A stretch of DNA of 64,000 nucleotides from Azolla caroliniana (Eukaryota > Polypodiophyta): NCBI GenBank assembly GCA_043228905.1, contig JBHGNT010000013.1:20770001-20834000 (forward strand). Direction: 5' to 3'. The position numbers and the translations under genes are program-made. This document shows positions 11,836 through 24,151 of this stretch, one piece after another. The notes below the pieces were generated by a model. The model was given only the letters and a program-made list of their open reading frames with translations. It was not told the origin of the DNA and did not search any database. The first letter of the stretch is position 1. The number at the start of each line of letters is the position of its first letter.

Positions 11836-14800
11836 ATGAAGAAAGCCTCTCGTTTTTCCATTCTTGAATGCAAATGGATGATCCTTATTTCTTTTACCAT
11901 CATGGCTTCTGTTATTCTCTTGCTGGCTGCCATTGTGAAATTGGGTTCACGATCATCATCCTCATCGGCATCATCATCACTGGATCCATCTACGCACAAA
12001 ATATTTTCATCAGAACATACTGATGACATCTTCACGAAGTCATCACTCATCCCTTTGGACATGCCCATACCCCCAAGGTTTGCTTACCTAATGTCAGGAA
12101 CTAAGGGTGATACGAACAGCATGAAGAGACTCCTACAAGCTATTTATCATCCCCGGAATTTCTATTTACTCCACTTAGACCTTGAAGCTCCCATCGATGA
12201 AAGGATTACCCTCACAAAGTTTGTTAAACAATTCTCTTCTCTCCACAAATATGCCAATGTACACTTAGTGGAGAAACCCAATCTTGTTACTTATAAGGGT
12301 TCCACTATGATTGCATCAACGCTTCATGGAGCATCAATCTTGCTCAAACATAGCAGTGATTGGGATTGGTTCATTAATCTCAGTGCAACCGATTATCCCC
12401 TTGTAACTCAAGATGGTATGCTTTAAACTCTAAAACCCAAGAACTATCTATAGGGAAAGCCTTGGAAATACCCCTGATTTTGTCTTTATTTCCCAAAATG
12501 TGCTGACCAACCCCCCGAAGAAAATAATGGGGATTTCATCAACAGTATATTTTCTCAAATACCACATATGATTGAGGAAAAAAGGATGAATTGGCCATAG
12601 AAATGTTGAAATAGCACCATAGTTACTTGAGATGAGTTTGACCAAGAGCATTTCAGAAAAATGTAAACTTGGGAATATTTGGGAAATAAAGAGAAACTCG
12701 GGGGTATCTCTAAGGTTTCCATTTGTTTACATCCTTGAGAATTTGTGTACATATTCTCTGATTCGATGGAGTATTAAACATGATCCTGACAGATTTACTT
12801 CATGTCTTCTCATTCTTACCAAAGGATCTCAACTTCATCGAACATTCCAGTAACCTCGGTTGGAGAGAGTAAGTGTTCTCCGTGTTATTTTTTGTGTTGG
12901 ATGGAAATGGTTCACATCTGATTTTTTAGAAATTTTAGGTTCCAAAGAGCAAAGCCTCTCATTATCGATCCTGGTTTATACATGAACAAGAAGAGTGATG
13001 TCTTTTGGATTACACAAAGGCGACCTCTTCCTCAAGCGTTTAGACTTTTCATAGGTAACAAAAAATAAAAATCCGTAAGTGATTTATAAAATTATAGAAG
13101 TATTTTTATAAATTGTTGTATTACATAAGACATATTTGGTTATAAGAAGATATGGAATGAGAAGGATAGATGCTCTTTATTGATATTTTCTGTTTTATTT
13201 TATTTTCGTATGGGTGAGTGGTTGGTTCAACAAGAGTTACATTTGAAGAAAAAGATTTCCTGTAACAAAGGTGTGATATTGACTGTAACATTCTTGACTA
13301 CCTAGGAAAATGTATTGAAAAACATTGTCTTAATGTCTTTCACCATTAATTGGAGGCTAATACAACGCTTACAAATCCTTGATATGGGAGCAGATTATTA
13401 TATTCATAGTGAAGCTGCAATGGGCAACCTAATGACGATGATTCTAATGGTTCTCCAAAAGATATTGTTTCTTATGACATTTTTGGCCATGAGAGTATGA
13501 TGTACATAATGGGATGCAACATTCATGTATGCTGCTTGAATTTTTCCATGGACATGGTGATATTTTTTGCCATCCTTGAGGGTGTTCACTAGACATTTTG
13601 GTACTGGTTAGTTCTTTGAAGAATCATATTTATCAATGAATTCTTCATCATTATCATGTTTGTGTGATTTTCCTGGCTGGAATTTATGTCGTTCTCTGGT
13701 TCTAATGCTTCCGTCCATGAAGTTTATGAATGGGATTACTGAATAAATTCTTACACTTTAAAGTAGTGACAACTGCTAACTATAATATGAAAAGCAGAGT
13801 TTTCACTGACAATCTACGACACAGAAGATCAACGTAAGAGACAATGATCATATCAATTGAAGGGAACCAAATGCAGTTAGAACAGAGGGATGATACAATG
13901 GAGCTATATGCTCCTGAGCAATTACATATCTGACCTGGGGGCTGGAATTGAAAAAATAATGTTAGCTCTCTGACTAAGGTAACTATAACACTTTTAAGTT
14001 TTGGTTGCTGACCCATCTACTGCATTAACTTCTATCTGGCACTCTCGTTGTTGACCAGCCAACAACAAAAATGTACCATGCCGACAGGTTCTTGTCGGTA
14101 ACGAATTGGCCATTGACTACATTCCACAAGTGGCTGTGCTGTATTTTCAGTAAATATGGCATCTTTACGTATATAACCTCATGCATTGCCTATTGAATTT
14201 AGGAACGAGATTACCAAATTATTGTGCTTTGAATTAGTGGCAGCAATGTTTCCAAAGCGTCTTATTGATCAAGTATGGGCTGCTAACTACATCTCCTAAG
14301 TGGTCAAATTGCATTTTCAATATCTATCCTTATGATAAGCTTACATTTAGATGGGGGTCTTTAACATTTACCGTTTTCTTTTTAACATTCTAACCAACAA
14401 AAGGCATTTTATAGACTTATATAGAGGGTTATGGAGTTTTGATTGCGCAAAAATGGCTATGCCCAGTTCCCAAATACTTTCATGTGTGATGAAGATTTTG
14501 CTGGTGAGCTTTGTATGCCTCATATGGAGTTTTATGTTTTGGAGGGCATTTTACAGACATGAAGTGTTCTACCTATACCTTACAAAGAAACTGTTTATCA
14601 TTATGCATGCCACGTGCCATTGCAATGAGATACTTATTCTTGATCTCTGCCAAATTATTTGTTTGTGGACCATATGGAGTTATTCATTAATGGACGATCC
14701 CCTTCTCTAAATAAACATGGAACTCTTCTGATGTGTGCTCACTCACCTATACTATAATTTCAGCCAAACTCATGAATTATTTAAAGCAAGAGTAGGCATA

Positions 14801-16395
14801 TGTTTAGCCTTTGCAGCGTGAGAGATCTTCATAACTCTTATAAAAAGACTGTTCACAATACTGAATGGTAACCAGAGTATGTATCATATCTTGATCATAA
14901 TATTGAGTAGCTTGGGTAATTGTCACATCCTGATCTGTTTAAGCTCAATCATCATCATTATTCAAGGCCCAAATAAAAGTACCCATGTGGAGGTAAGCAA
15001 TCCATTTCATCTGATTAATTCAAAGCTAACTAGTACGGTCTGCAAATCTGATTTGGCTTCTTATATAGTGCAAATATGCACTCAACCAACCCTGACTGTT
15101 CTGGATATGCACTTTTATAGGATCAGTGTGTATCAACTTTCTATGAATGCGAGGTTGGTTTGTACATCACTTTATTTCCCTAGGAGAAGTTTCCGTTCAA
15201 GAACAGAGTTACATATGAAGGAAAGCCCCTAGACTGAAATAGAGACAAGGTCAAGATCTGAAAAGATGGTAGTTGATGTGCAGCGGCTTTAGTGTTTCCA
15301 TTCTCTATCTAGAATGTATAATGTTCAGTTTCTAGGGTTTCCAGATGTTCTGCTTGCTGCTGCTCCTCTCCTTTCTATACAAAAACAAACCAAAAGGGAA
15401 GGGAAACTTGGTTATCAATCATGACTAGTTGAAGAGTCACAGCAACAATTAAAATTAAGAGGTTGTAAATATTCAATAGAAGTTGGAGGGACTATATCTT
15501 ACATTGCAAATTTGACTTTTGACTTTTTTCAGATGTGAAGCTGCAGGGGCTGAATACTGTATTTTCTATATGAGAAAGCATGATTATCTTCCTTTGTTCT
15601 GCTACATTCAGCTTATTTTCTAATTATGCCAGTTCGTCTAGTTAAGGCTCTTGATGTTATCATGGATGATATAATGTTAGATTTGTCAATCCATGGGCAT
15701 TTTAAGGGAAGGTTATGCATAATTTGGATCACATGTCTCAAACATTGCACTGTCTGGATTTCATGTGATGTTTCCCAATCCGATTTTTATTTCTTTCTTA
15801 TGTGGTTTTGATATTATGTAATACCCACATTTTGTGGTCGAAAACAGAAGGCATGAAGATGAGTCCTGCTTGATTTTCTGCAGGATCAGCATGGGCGATC
15901 CTTTCAAGGGATTTTATGGAGTATTGCATCCATGGGTGGGATAATCTACCACGGACATTGTTACTATATTATACCAATTTTGTGTCCTCTCCAGAGAGCT
16001 ACTTTCATACAGTTATATGCAATTCACGGGACTTTCGGAATACAACTGTCAACGATGATCTACATTACATACTATGGGATAACCCACCGAGGCAGCATCC
16101 GATCACGTTGACTATTGAACATTTCAATAACATGACAGAAAACGGGGCAGCTTTTGCAAGGAAGTTTAGAGCAGATGATCCGATCTTGGATAAGATAGAT
16201 GAAGAGATCTTGGGTCGGAAACATGAGTATGTTACACCCGGAGGTTGGTGCATTGGTAATGATGAGTGGGGAGATACATGTGATGTATTAGGGGATCCTA
16301 ACATACTCAACCCGACACCTGGTGCAAAACGGCTCGAATCATTGCTTCTACGACGACTATCAAATGATGTATTCCGGGCAAATCAGTGTGCTTGA
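11836..16395 (+). CDS. GLCAT14: Beta-glucuronosyltransferase, GlcAT14 type (GT14), 4 exons
   Basis: Transfers glucuronic acid to galactan side chains of arabinogalactan proteins in the Golgi (family knowledge). Exons: 11836-12415, 12793-12868, 12939-13054, 15884-16395. All three introns are GT-AG and the phases join exactly to 427 residues plus TGA, close to family length (about 440). Layout: a short cytosolic tail, one signal-anchor helix at about 14-36 (WMILISFTIMASVILLL), a Ser-rich stem, then the core-2/I-branching domain from about residue 78 to the end. Conserved blocks seen: FAYLMSGTKGD, DWDWFINLSATDYPL, DLNFIEHSSNLGW, RAKPLIIDPGLYM, GWDNLPRTLLLYYTNF, LWDNPPRQHP and GGWCIGN. The start is the first Met before the anchor. 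Intron 3 is 2.8 kb and intron 1 carries a MITE; neither breaks the frame. Confidence 0.93.
12454..12720. mobile_element. Intronic MITE with about 48-bp inverted ends
   Basis: Lies inside intron 1 of the GlcAT14 gene. The left end (GGAAAGCCTTGGAAATACCC then CTTTATTTCCCAAA) matches the reverse complement of the right end (GGAAACCTTAGAGATACCCC then CTTTATTTCCCAAA) over about 48 bases with several mismatches. The layout resembles the Mutator-like MITE at 7419, but I see no intact target duplication, so it is older or its bounds are slightly off. No coding capacity. Confidence 0.65.
13055..15883. other. Intron 3 of the GlcAT14 gene
   Basis: A 2.8-kb intron with GT donor and AG acceptor. The open frames inside it (14351-14710, 14879-15232, 15626-15811) have no recognisable domain and are treated as chance frames. 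No clear transposon could be identified. Confidence 0.7.
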
Positions 16396-18383
16396 AAAAA
16401 TAACTTTCAAGTAGTTTCAAAAAGCATAATGATAACACATCAATGAAGGGGGCAGTTGATGTTCTACCATTGCTATTGAATTCTCTATTAATTACTGAAT
16501 TGAAACTGAAAGACACATCAGAGGATACCAATGGTTCTTATAAATCTGACGGATATATTTCTCATGTGAAGTGGCCGCAAAAAGTTATTTATGCCTACCA
16601 GTAGCCATTTCAATTAATTTGTTTTGAAGGATTAGTGTATGACCATGGAAAATAAAAGAAAATTCCTATTTTAAGTATAGAATTTCTATACTTCAGCATT
16701 TTACATCTCATTTTTGTTCATTCATTCATTCATTGTTTCTTTCTAGAAGTCTTTGAAGTAATTGAATTTGCAAAATTTGTGTATTACAGCTTCATTTTTG
16801 GGTCTATTACAGCTTTTTATATTTCAGAATTATCATTTGGATAGAACCAGCAGTACTTTTCTCTAGATAATTGGTTGTTTTGGTCTATTACAGCTTTTCA
16901 CAATTCAGTATCTTTTCTCCACACATTCTATGGATGATAAAAATTCCAATTCTAATTCTTTTTTTCCTACGCCAATGGTTAGAACCACGAGTACTCTTTC
17001 CTATATCATCGATGGATAGGACCATGAGTAATATTGGATGTAGGTACGTGCACATTGTATCTGAAACTTGTCTTTGATATTAGGGTTTCGATTTCTAGCA
17101 AACTTAGTGTATGCACCATTGATCAAGGTACCATCAAGATTGACAAATTGAAGATATGCAACCATATGTGTTGCTCTATGTGGTACAACACTATCATATT
17201 GTCAGTGATATAGTACACCCCCCATATATCAGTATTCTTTTATTGTATTTCAATCTATACTCATTTGATTGTATCATCAATCTACACTCATTCGATTGTA
17301 TCATAAAGGTATCCTATCCTTTGTTGCATAATTAAATGTGTTGACATTATAGCCAATGGTAGAGTGCCTAATTTCATATTAATTTTTAGATGCGAAGAAA
17401 ATGTGTTGGCACATTTGAGCTTATATATTCCAATAAAGTAAATTATGGGACTCACTACATTATCCAATTTTTATAAGGGATGCTTGCTAGCATGGAGTTG
17501 ATAGCGATGTGCCTCAAAAGAAGTAAGAACCCAAAGTCAATATCTACGTAGGTCACTCAAACACTTCCGATTCTCATAAAAGGTACATGCATAAAAATGC
17601 TCTCTTTGACTCATGGTTGTATCATTGATCAAGAAAGTTATTGAAGTGAGCACCTTAGGCATGGAAAAAACGAAATGACAATGAAGCGTTTCTCTCTGAC
17701 CAGAAAATTAGGACACCATGTGTTAAGAAAAGGTGTGCATCAATTAGAGAGCATCAGTTCTCAATAAATAATAATGTGTGAATAGTTGCAAAATGGCTCA
17801 AATGTCGAACGGCCATTGCATGGCCCCCCTTTCCCTGTGATGGACTAGAATACCCGTGATCAAGGCCGTCCCGATCTTGGTTTGCGATTTCCATAATACC
17901 CCTACTCTAAAATATGCCAATTTCTTAAAGTGTGCATGGAGAAGTATCGATTTAAACGCAGTCAATCAACGTTTTCAAAGCAAAAGTATCGGTAGTAGGC
18001 CGATCCACATAAGTTACATGTCATAATGGACCCCTCTTAGCTCGACCTATACACATGTGGCGTAAAAGTATGTACCTCAAAGACATGACCCTATTATGTA
18101 TAGAAAGGTGGATAAGGGCAACCAAACAGACAGACAGAGAGAGATAGAGAAACTGTGGGCTTCTCGGAAAACAAGACATGGTTTTTTCAAAAAGAAAACC
18201 ATGGGGATGGAAATCAAACAAAAGAAAATCACATATAAATTGGAAAGGGCGATCAGATTTTGATGAAGAACACTGTCTAGTAGTTTCTAGAAGCTTCCCT
18301 CTAATTCCTCTCATCTTCTGCTCCTCTGCAGCTCTGCCTTCCATCTCTCTCCTTGCGTGTAACTCCTCTTGCACAATCTCGCC
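16396..18383. other. 3' flank of GlcAT14 and upstream region of the USP gene
   Basis: Presumed 3' untranslated sequence up to about 16700, then AT-rich DNA. Around 17220-17300 a short segment (CATTYGATTGTATCAT, Y being T or C) repeats twice. A pyrimidine-rich stretch at 18300-18383 probably forms the 5' leader of the next gene. No other gene is seen. Confidence 0.5.
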
Positions 18384-19882
18384 ATGTCTGAAGCTGTACC
18401 ATCAGACGGAGATCAGTACGCGTCCATTCCTCCTCGATCCGAATCTGAGGAGCGGTCTCATGTTGTTGCCGGCGATGGCACGCTTCCTCCTCCTTCCTCT
18501 GGTCGGAAATTTCTGATCGCTGTCGATGAGAGCGAGGAGAGCCTGTATGCCCTCACGTGGTCTCTTGAGCATCTCATCTTTCCCTCCTCTTTCGCATCGC
18601 ATGACCAAATCGTCCTTCTTCATGTCCAGAACCATCCTCAGGTCTTCATTGGTCCTGCTGGACCAGGTAAATACTTAATACAAAATCTCTTTGATCTTTT
18701 TCCATTTTCTTTTCTTTTCTTTCTTCTGTCCATTTTTGGAGTTCTTCCCACTGTCCCTTTACGAGATTGGGGTACTTCTTTCTTGCTTTCTAGCTCTACT
18801 TTCTTCCCCTTGCATTCTGGTTTTCTAATTATTTCATTCTTGCTCTCTGTCCACCTTCTAATTTCGACATTTTCTGCCATCTGATTCTTTAGTTTTGTCC
18901 GATCTCCTTGAATATGAGTTTTTTCTTTACTTCTTTCGTGATCATTTCCTATTTAAATTTTCCTTGTTTTCGTATGATTTACCTTTCTGACAGAATTCTT
19001 TCATCCTTGTTTTCTCGTTTTATTATCATCTCAATCCGTCCTGTCCAGAATAGGCTATCTTTTTTTTCTTTCCACTCCCAGTATGATCTTCGTGTATGTG
19101 GCATTTCCACTTATTTACCCTTCCAGGGTAGGGTTACTTCTTTGGGAAGGCATCTCTTGCAATATTCCTCACCTTCTCTTTTTCCTGTTTCAAGATCTCC
19201 CTTGCTGGTTTCCTCATTCAGGACTTCTTTCTCTCAGTTATCTATAATTTTCTTTAGCGGTTAGCGAGTATTCTGGACTTCTTTTTCTCCATTATCTATA
19301 ATTTTCATTCACGCTTAACGATTTATCACAGGCTTTTACATCACTCCAGAGATACTTGAGTCTGTTCGGAAAAGTCAAGATGAAGTCTCTAAACGAGTTC
19401 TTCTACGCGCCAAAACCCTGTGTGATGAGAAACAGGCGAGTCAATTTGTCATGTGGCAACGTCTGTTTCTTGCTCATTTGAATTTTCAAAGACCTTTTTG
19501 CTGTCTTATGATGTCAAATACGTGAAAATCCTGAATTTCAAAACACCTTTGTGTTGGGATTCTCAGCTAGCATCAGAGACAATGGTGGCCATTGGAGATC
19601 CGAGGGATGCTATCTGTGATGCAGTTGATCAACTCAATCCTACGTTCTTAATTGTCGGAAGCCATGGCTATGGTGCTATCAAAAGGTACCTTTTCAGATC
19701 ACGAACCTTAGTTGCGGTTATCTGTTTTGTTGTTTAGTTAGACGTTGAGATATTATCAATGATTTAATTTTTCTGGTTTCTTTCTGTGCATCTGTTGCAG
19801 GACTTTCCTTGGCAGTGTCAGTGACTATTGTGCTCATAAAGCTAAATGTCCTGTGGTCATTGTTAAGAAGCAGCATAAATGA
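18384..19882 (+). CDS. Universal stress protein (USP A-like), 4 exons
   Basis: A small nucleotide-binding cytosolic protein of the UspA fold. Exons: 18384-18666, 19332-19435, 19567-19685, 19801-19882, joining to 195 residues plus TGA. Domain: the first strand FLIAVDESEESLYAL at about 40, then LLHVQ, the ITPEI...VSKRVL helix, and the C-terminal nucleotide motif G-x2-G-x9-G-S (GSHG, YGAIKRTFL, GS), which is intact. This motif marks ATP-binding USPs. The N-terminal 37 residues are a Ser/Pro-rich extension. Intron 2 appears to use a GC donor (AAACAG|GCGAGT). This is the only site that keeps the conserved KQ-LASETMVAIGDPRD join in frame. Introns 1, 3 and 4-side sites are otherwise canonical. The start is the first ATG of the domain frame (GCCATGTCTG). 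Confidence 0.93.
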
Positions 19883-20152
19883 GAAGAAATTTGTCTCCAA
19901 GAGTGTTGGCCCTAGTGTCTTATGTCGGTGCTTTTTTCAATTCAGTAATATAATCATATATATAGAATTGGGCAGTGGAAGTGTAACCTATTGTAATACT
20001 TTTTAATCTAATACAATTTTGTTGATACAATTTAACCTGTCTTATACATATCCAATGCGTCTTTCTATCTCAAGAATGAGAATCTTGCTGATGGAAAAAA
20101 TAATTGTGTTACCTGAGTTGGTCTTGTGGATGTCCAACTGTACCTCTGCTTT
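19883..20152. other. 3' flank of the USP gene
   Basis: Sequence immediately after the stop codon, AT-rich, presumed 3' untranslated region. Nothing else is recognised. Confidence 0.5.
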
Positions 20153-20165
20153 CAGAGCATTGTCA

Positions 20166-20934
20166 GGTAGGGATTGGCAACGGTTCGGTTTAGGCTTAGC
20201 CGGTTGGTTTGGATAGCCTAAACCGTTTAGGGGTATTAAAACCTGAACCAAACCAAACCCTAAACCGGTGTGGCTTAAACTGGCTTGTGAACCGGTTTGG
20301 TAGAGAACAACAATACTTTATATTGAACTTCATAATTTTACTACAATTAAATCACTTAAACGGCTTAGCTGATTTGGGAGGCTCAAGCTGAGCTGAGCTG
20401 TTTGTGAACCGGTTTGATAGAAAACAACAATACTATTACAATGAATATTCAACTTCATACCATATTTTTATTACAATTTATATTGAACTTCATAATTTTA
20501 TTACAATTAAATCACTTAAACCGCTTAGCCGGTTTGGGAGGATCAAGCCAAGCCGAGCAGAGTTCAAACTGTTAAGGCAGGCTCAAACCTAAGCCTAGCA
20601 GAGCCGGTTTACCCAAACAGTTTAGGTTTGAGCCCAAACCATTCATGAAATATGTCAGGATAGTTGATGGACCTGGGTGATGTTCCAAGGTTTGATGCAG
20701 GACAAATATTTTATTCCTATAACAGCATGATTTTAAAGCTTCGCCACAATACTCGTATATGGCAGGTTGATGAGGCAATACCAAACATACATGTATGTGT
20801 ATATGAGCTATATGAAAAATCTTGATCTGTGAATTTGAGGATCTAACTGTTTGGAGATGAGTACCATTATTTACTCATGAAAGAGGACCCATTGCTCATA
20901 ATTGAAATTTTTCATTTAACGTTTGTCTTCGGCC
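20166..20934. repeat. Putative 769-bp insertion with GGTTCGG/AACCGG repeat
   Basis: This segment lies between two copies of a 13-bp direct repeat, CAGAGCATTGTCA (20153-20165 and 20935-20947). A chance match of that length so close together is unlikely, so I infer an insertion with target duplication. Its first about 475 bases (20166-20640) are the AACCGGTTT/GGTTCGG family also seen at 1366, 36390 and 63610. It contains two similar halves, each with ACAACAATACT, ATTGAACTTCATAATTTTA and AATCACTTAAAC(G/C)GC motifs. The right part is ordinary AT-rich DNA. The type of element is undetermined. Confidence 0.5.
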
Positions 20935-21230
20935 CAGAGCATTGTCAATTAGTGAAACTCTGAATAAATGCATATTATAAGAAAAGCCTGAATAGATGCA
21001 TGTTAGTGAAAGTGCACGTGATAGCACCACCTGCTCACGAGCACAGAATGGTACATGCTTTGGTTTTTGATTATTTTGTACTGCATTATGATATGTTGTA
21101 AAAGCTCAGTCAAAAACCTACATGTCAGACTAGTATTACAACACATGAAAAAAATGGAGACAGGAATTAATCTCAACTCAGGACAGCAGGTGTCCTGTGA
21201 AAGTGTTATTTTAATAGAGAATCAAAAGAC

Positions 21231-21420
21231 AATAGGACAGCTCAAACCCCATGCCTAAGTCCACACTAAACATTTCAAGTTCTTATTGTTGTTGGTACAA
21301 ATTTTCAATGGACCATCTCCTTAACACAATAGGACAGCTCAAACTCCATGCCTAGATCCACACTAAAGAATTCAAGTTCTTATTGTTATTGGTACAAATT
21401 TTAAACGGACCATCTCCTTA
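21231..21420. repeat. 97-bp tandem duplication
   Basis: Two adjacent copies (21231-21327 and 21328-21420) both begin AATAGGACAGCTCAAAC and share TTCAAGTTCTTATTGTT and GGACCATCTCCTTA. They differ at roughly ten positions, which indicates moderate age. The repeat lies downstream of the RING gene, which reads toward it. There is no coding content. Confidence 0.85.
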
Positions 21421-21778
21421 TGCATAAGCATAACATAAATCAAAGAATAGGATTTGATTTGATCACATGGAAGATTCGTTTTTCATGCTGCATTTCCATG
21501 TGAGCACAGCAAAGTGCCTTCCTTTTTGCCAGGCTAATCATGTTGACGTTGTGGAAACGCACTACATACCATTGTTATCAGCAATCCAAATTGTGATTTC
21601 TACATATACCAAATATCCTTTCAATCATCACTATATATACAACATGTACAATTCACGTGGGGGAAGACAATCTTTCGAAACCACATCACGCGTTTAATGC
21701 TTGTAAAAACTTGGTATGACACACATTTACTGTCTGAACAATAATGATTCACCTAATCAATGGATCAGCAATGGGTCA

Positions 21779-23021
21779 TCAACTTCGTTCTAGGTTGATT
21801 GAAACTGCAGCTCCTCTTTCAGAATATCCATTTCCAGAAGGTTGAGAGCTACTACTTGGACCCAAACCTGACGATTCGTTGATTCGTGGGAATGAAAATT
21901 GTGCCTCGATTTGATTCATCACTCTTTCTTCCCACATTCTACGTGAATCACTTGTCTCGAGGTTATCATCACGGTGATGTGCAGTATCATTGACAACAAC
22001 AGAGCATTCACTGATATTTCCATCTTCATCAAGTAGGAGAGAGGTTCGGCAGATAGGACATGTTACGTTTTTCGACAACCATTCATCAATGCATTCAACA
22101 TGGAAGGAATGACCACATGTTGGCAACTGGAGTAGCTTCTCATTGAGTTGATAATCACCAAGACAAACTGTGCATCTGCCATAAAATGCAAAACAAATTT
22201 GTCAAGACAAATGACAAAAACCATATAACTTTATGGTTGTAAATGATGTAAGATTTGCAAAAGCGATTGTAGCTTTTATAGAAGAGTATCGATGCAAAAA
22301 AAACAGTAAAATTTAATGAGAAAGTCAAGAAAAAGATAGGTAAAGAAAACAAAATACTGTGTTTGTTCGGACATGGCTGCAAACTTTGCATCGAAGTTGA
22401 TGATGGGTAGCATTTCTCTGAATGACTTGGTAAGGCCATGAATCATATCTGGCTGTAATTAGAACAAACATGTTTCATAGAAACTTCAACATATAACACA
22501 TACAATCCTTTTCCCTTAGGAAACAAGATTTCATCATGTGTACAGAAATGTGTGATGTAATGCTTCCTATAAAAGTAGGCAACTTTTACAAAATATTCAG
22601 CATAATTTTTTATAGAATAAAAGACTAACTATTTTGCTCCATAATTTCCTTATAATACATCTTTCATTTTCAATCAATAGATAAAAGAACACAACTACTT
22701 TTTTATCCTTCACAATTAGGCTTTAAAATAACTTTTCAAGCTAGGCTTGATGAAACAATAGAATAACAGCTAAAATAAATAGATGCATATTCGGCAAGAA
22801 AGACTCACAGAATCCATGAAACCGTGAATAGTAAATTCTTGGCCCCTTATCTGTGAGCGGATGCTTGCACTACGCTGCCGCCGAGTATAAAGAATGCAGA
22901 AAAGTAATAACAACATAGAAGCAAAGAGTACAGGTGTACCAAAGATAATCCCTTGGTAAAGTTTAATTTTAGAAGTAAGTTCATCTCCACGAAGATTGGT
23001 GGAGTTGCCTCCACTTGACAT
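21779..23021 (-). CDS. Membrane RING-H2 E3 ubiquitin ligase, ATL/RHA-like, 3 exons
   Basis: Probable E3 ligase of an endomembrane or plasma membrane. Exons on the minus strand: 23021-22809, 22452-22358, 22175-21779, giving 234 residues plus TGA with GT-AG introns. Layout: a 20-residue N terminus, one membrane helix at about 23-46 (IIFGTPVLFASMLLLLFCIL), a basic RRQRS stop, and the HGLTKSFREMLP segment that precedes the RING in this group. The RING-H2 domain follows at 104-145 with all eight ligands: C104, C107, C123, H125, H128, C131, C142 and C145. W135 is the usual E2-contact Trp. The tail is Ser-rich and acidic, with no domain. The canonical ATL GLD motif is reduced to GL, which fits RHA4A/ATL59-type relatives better than classic ATLs. 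The start Met is the first in frame before the helix. Confidence 0.92.
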
Positions 23022-23312
23022 CTCTTGCAGACCTTAGATTTTACCTTTGTTTCGTTCAATTTCCGTCTCCAATGGTTCTGTTTGCAACAGGATGAAAAAG
23101 TAGTTCAAAACAATGTGTTATACAGAATAATCAATCCCTTTTCTTTAAACATTGAATGAGATTTCACATCGATGGAGTGATGGTCTGTGGGTCATAGGTC
23201 ATTTTCGCTTCATGAAGTCTTTGTATAATATTCCATTTTAGTCTCACCTCTCTCTATTATCTAAATTGTGGTTGTTGATAAACTTGTGATACCGATTCTT
23301 CTCCACGAACAT
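23022..23312. other. Upstream region of the RING-H2 gene
   Basis: Short spacer between the RING gene start and the LINE duplicate. It probably holds the promoter and 5' leader of the minus-strand RING gene, but no specific site is identified. Confidence 0.45.
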
Positions 23313-23900
23313 GACAGATTTGTAAAAACCTTTAATCTCAATGATCGCCTGCATGATGAGGACCAAAGCATTAGTGCCCCATTACATATTCCAGGCAGAT
23401 ATGGGAGCAGCCCCAATCGTGACCAAGCCAATATTAATATCAGTGACTGGTATCCGATAGATTTGGTAGCTTTCTAAGAAAAGGTATTCAAGGCTTGCAA
23501 TTATGGCAACAAAACAGCTCACTGGATACGAGATAAACATTTTTGGTATGCTGAAATGGTTCCAATTGCACATAGAAACACACTACCCCATTCCAATATA
23601 TCTTAGATTGTCCACAATTGATCATAACATGACAGACTTGAAGAAACCTTTAATCTCAATGAATGCCTGCCTGATGAGGACCAAAGCATCAATGCCCCAT
23701 TATACAATCCAGCCAGACATAGAACCAGCCCCAATGGTGACCAAGCCAATATTAATATCAGTGACTGGTATCAGATAGATTTGGTAGCTTTCTAAGGAAA
23801 GGTATTCAAGGCTTGCAATTATGGCAACTAAACAGCTTGCTGGATATGGAGATAAACATTTTTGGTATGCTGAAATGTAGAAATGGTTCCAATTGTTGAA
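23313..23900 (+). mobile_element. LINE 3' fragment, tandemly duplicated
   Basis: Two copies offset by 319 bp (23313-23574 and 23632-23900) read on the plus strand as the post-RT region of the LINE family also found at 33134. The second copy shows ACLMRTKASMPHYTIQPDIE, then KERYSRLAIMATKQLAGYGD and FWYAEM. The matching family pattern is RMIRSKA-PHDIIRAE, then a YSRLA block and a WYAEM block. Both copies contain stops. No reverse-transcriptase core adjoins them, so they are truncated pieces that duplicated after insertion. Confidence 0.7.
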
Positions 23901-24151
23901 CATGATCAAAATGGATAAACAACACAAGGCCTTGGTTCCCTACACAAGGTTATGTAATACAAAGACATAAGGGGCTTGGGACTACTTTTCCTAGAAATCA
24001 AGAAATATAGAGAGAAATTGTTGTAAAAAACACAACACGTCATCAAAAAAGACTAGCATGACTTTCTTTAGCTCCATCACTCATACAAGTCAATCACGGG
24101 TAACACAAATAGGGCCTTGAGTAGTACAAATTTGATGACCAAAATGTATTA

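Noticed and set aside
14351-15232. Two frames of about 118 residues in GlcAT14 intron 3
   Set aside because: No domain or conserved motif. The exon phases join perfectly without them.
18021-18516. Frames on both strands over the USP leader
   Set aside because: They overlap the leader and first exon in other frames and show no domain. The USP frame explains the region.
23768-23780. TGGTATCAGATAG resembling a copia primer-binding site upstream of the 24-kb element
   Set aside because: The paralogous LINE copies have the same position as TGGTATCCGATAG and CGGTATCCAACAT, so it is LINE-derived sequence and a chance match.
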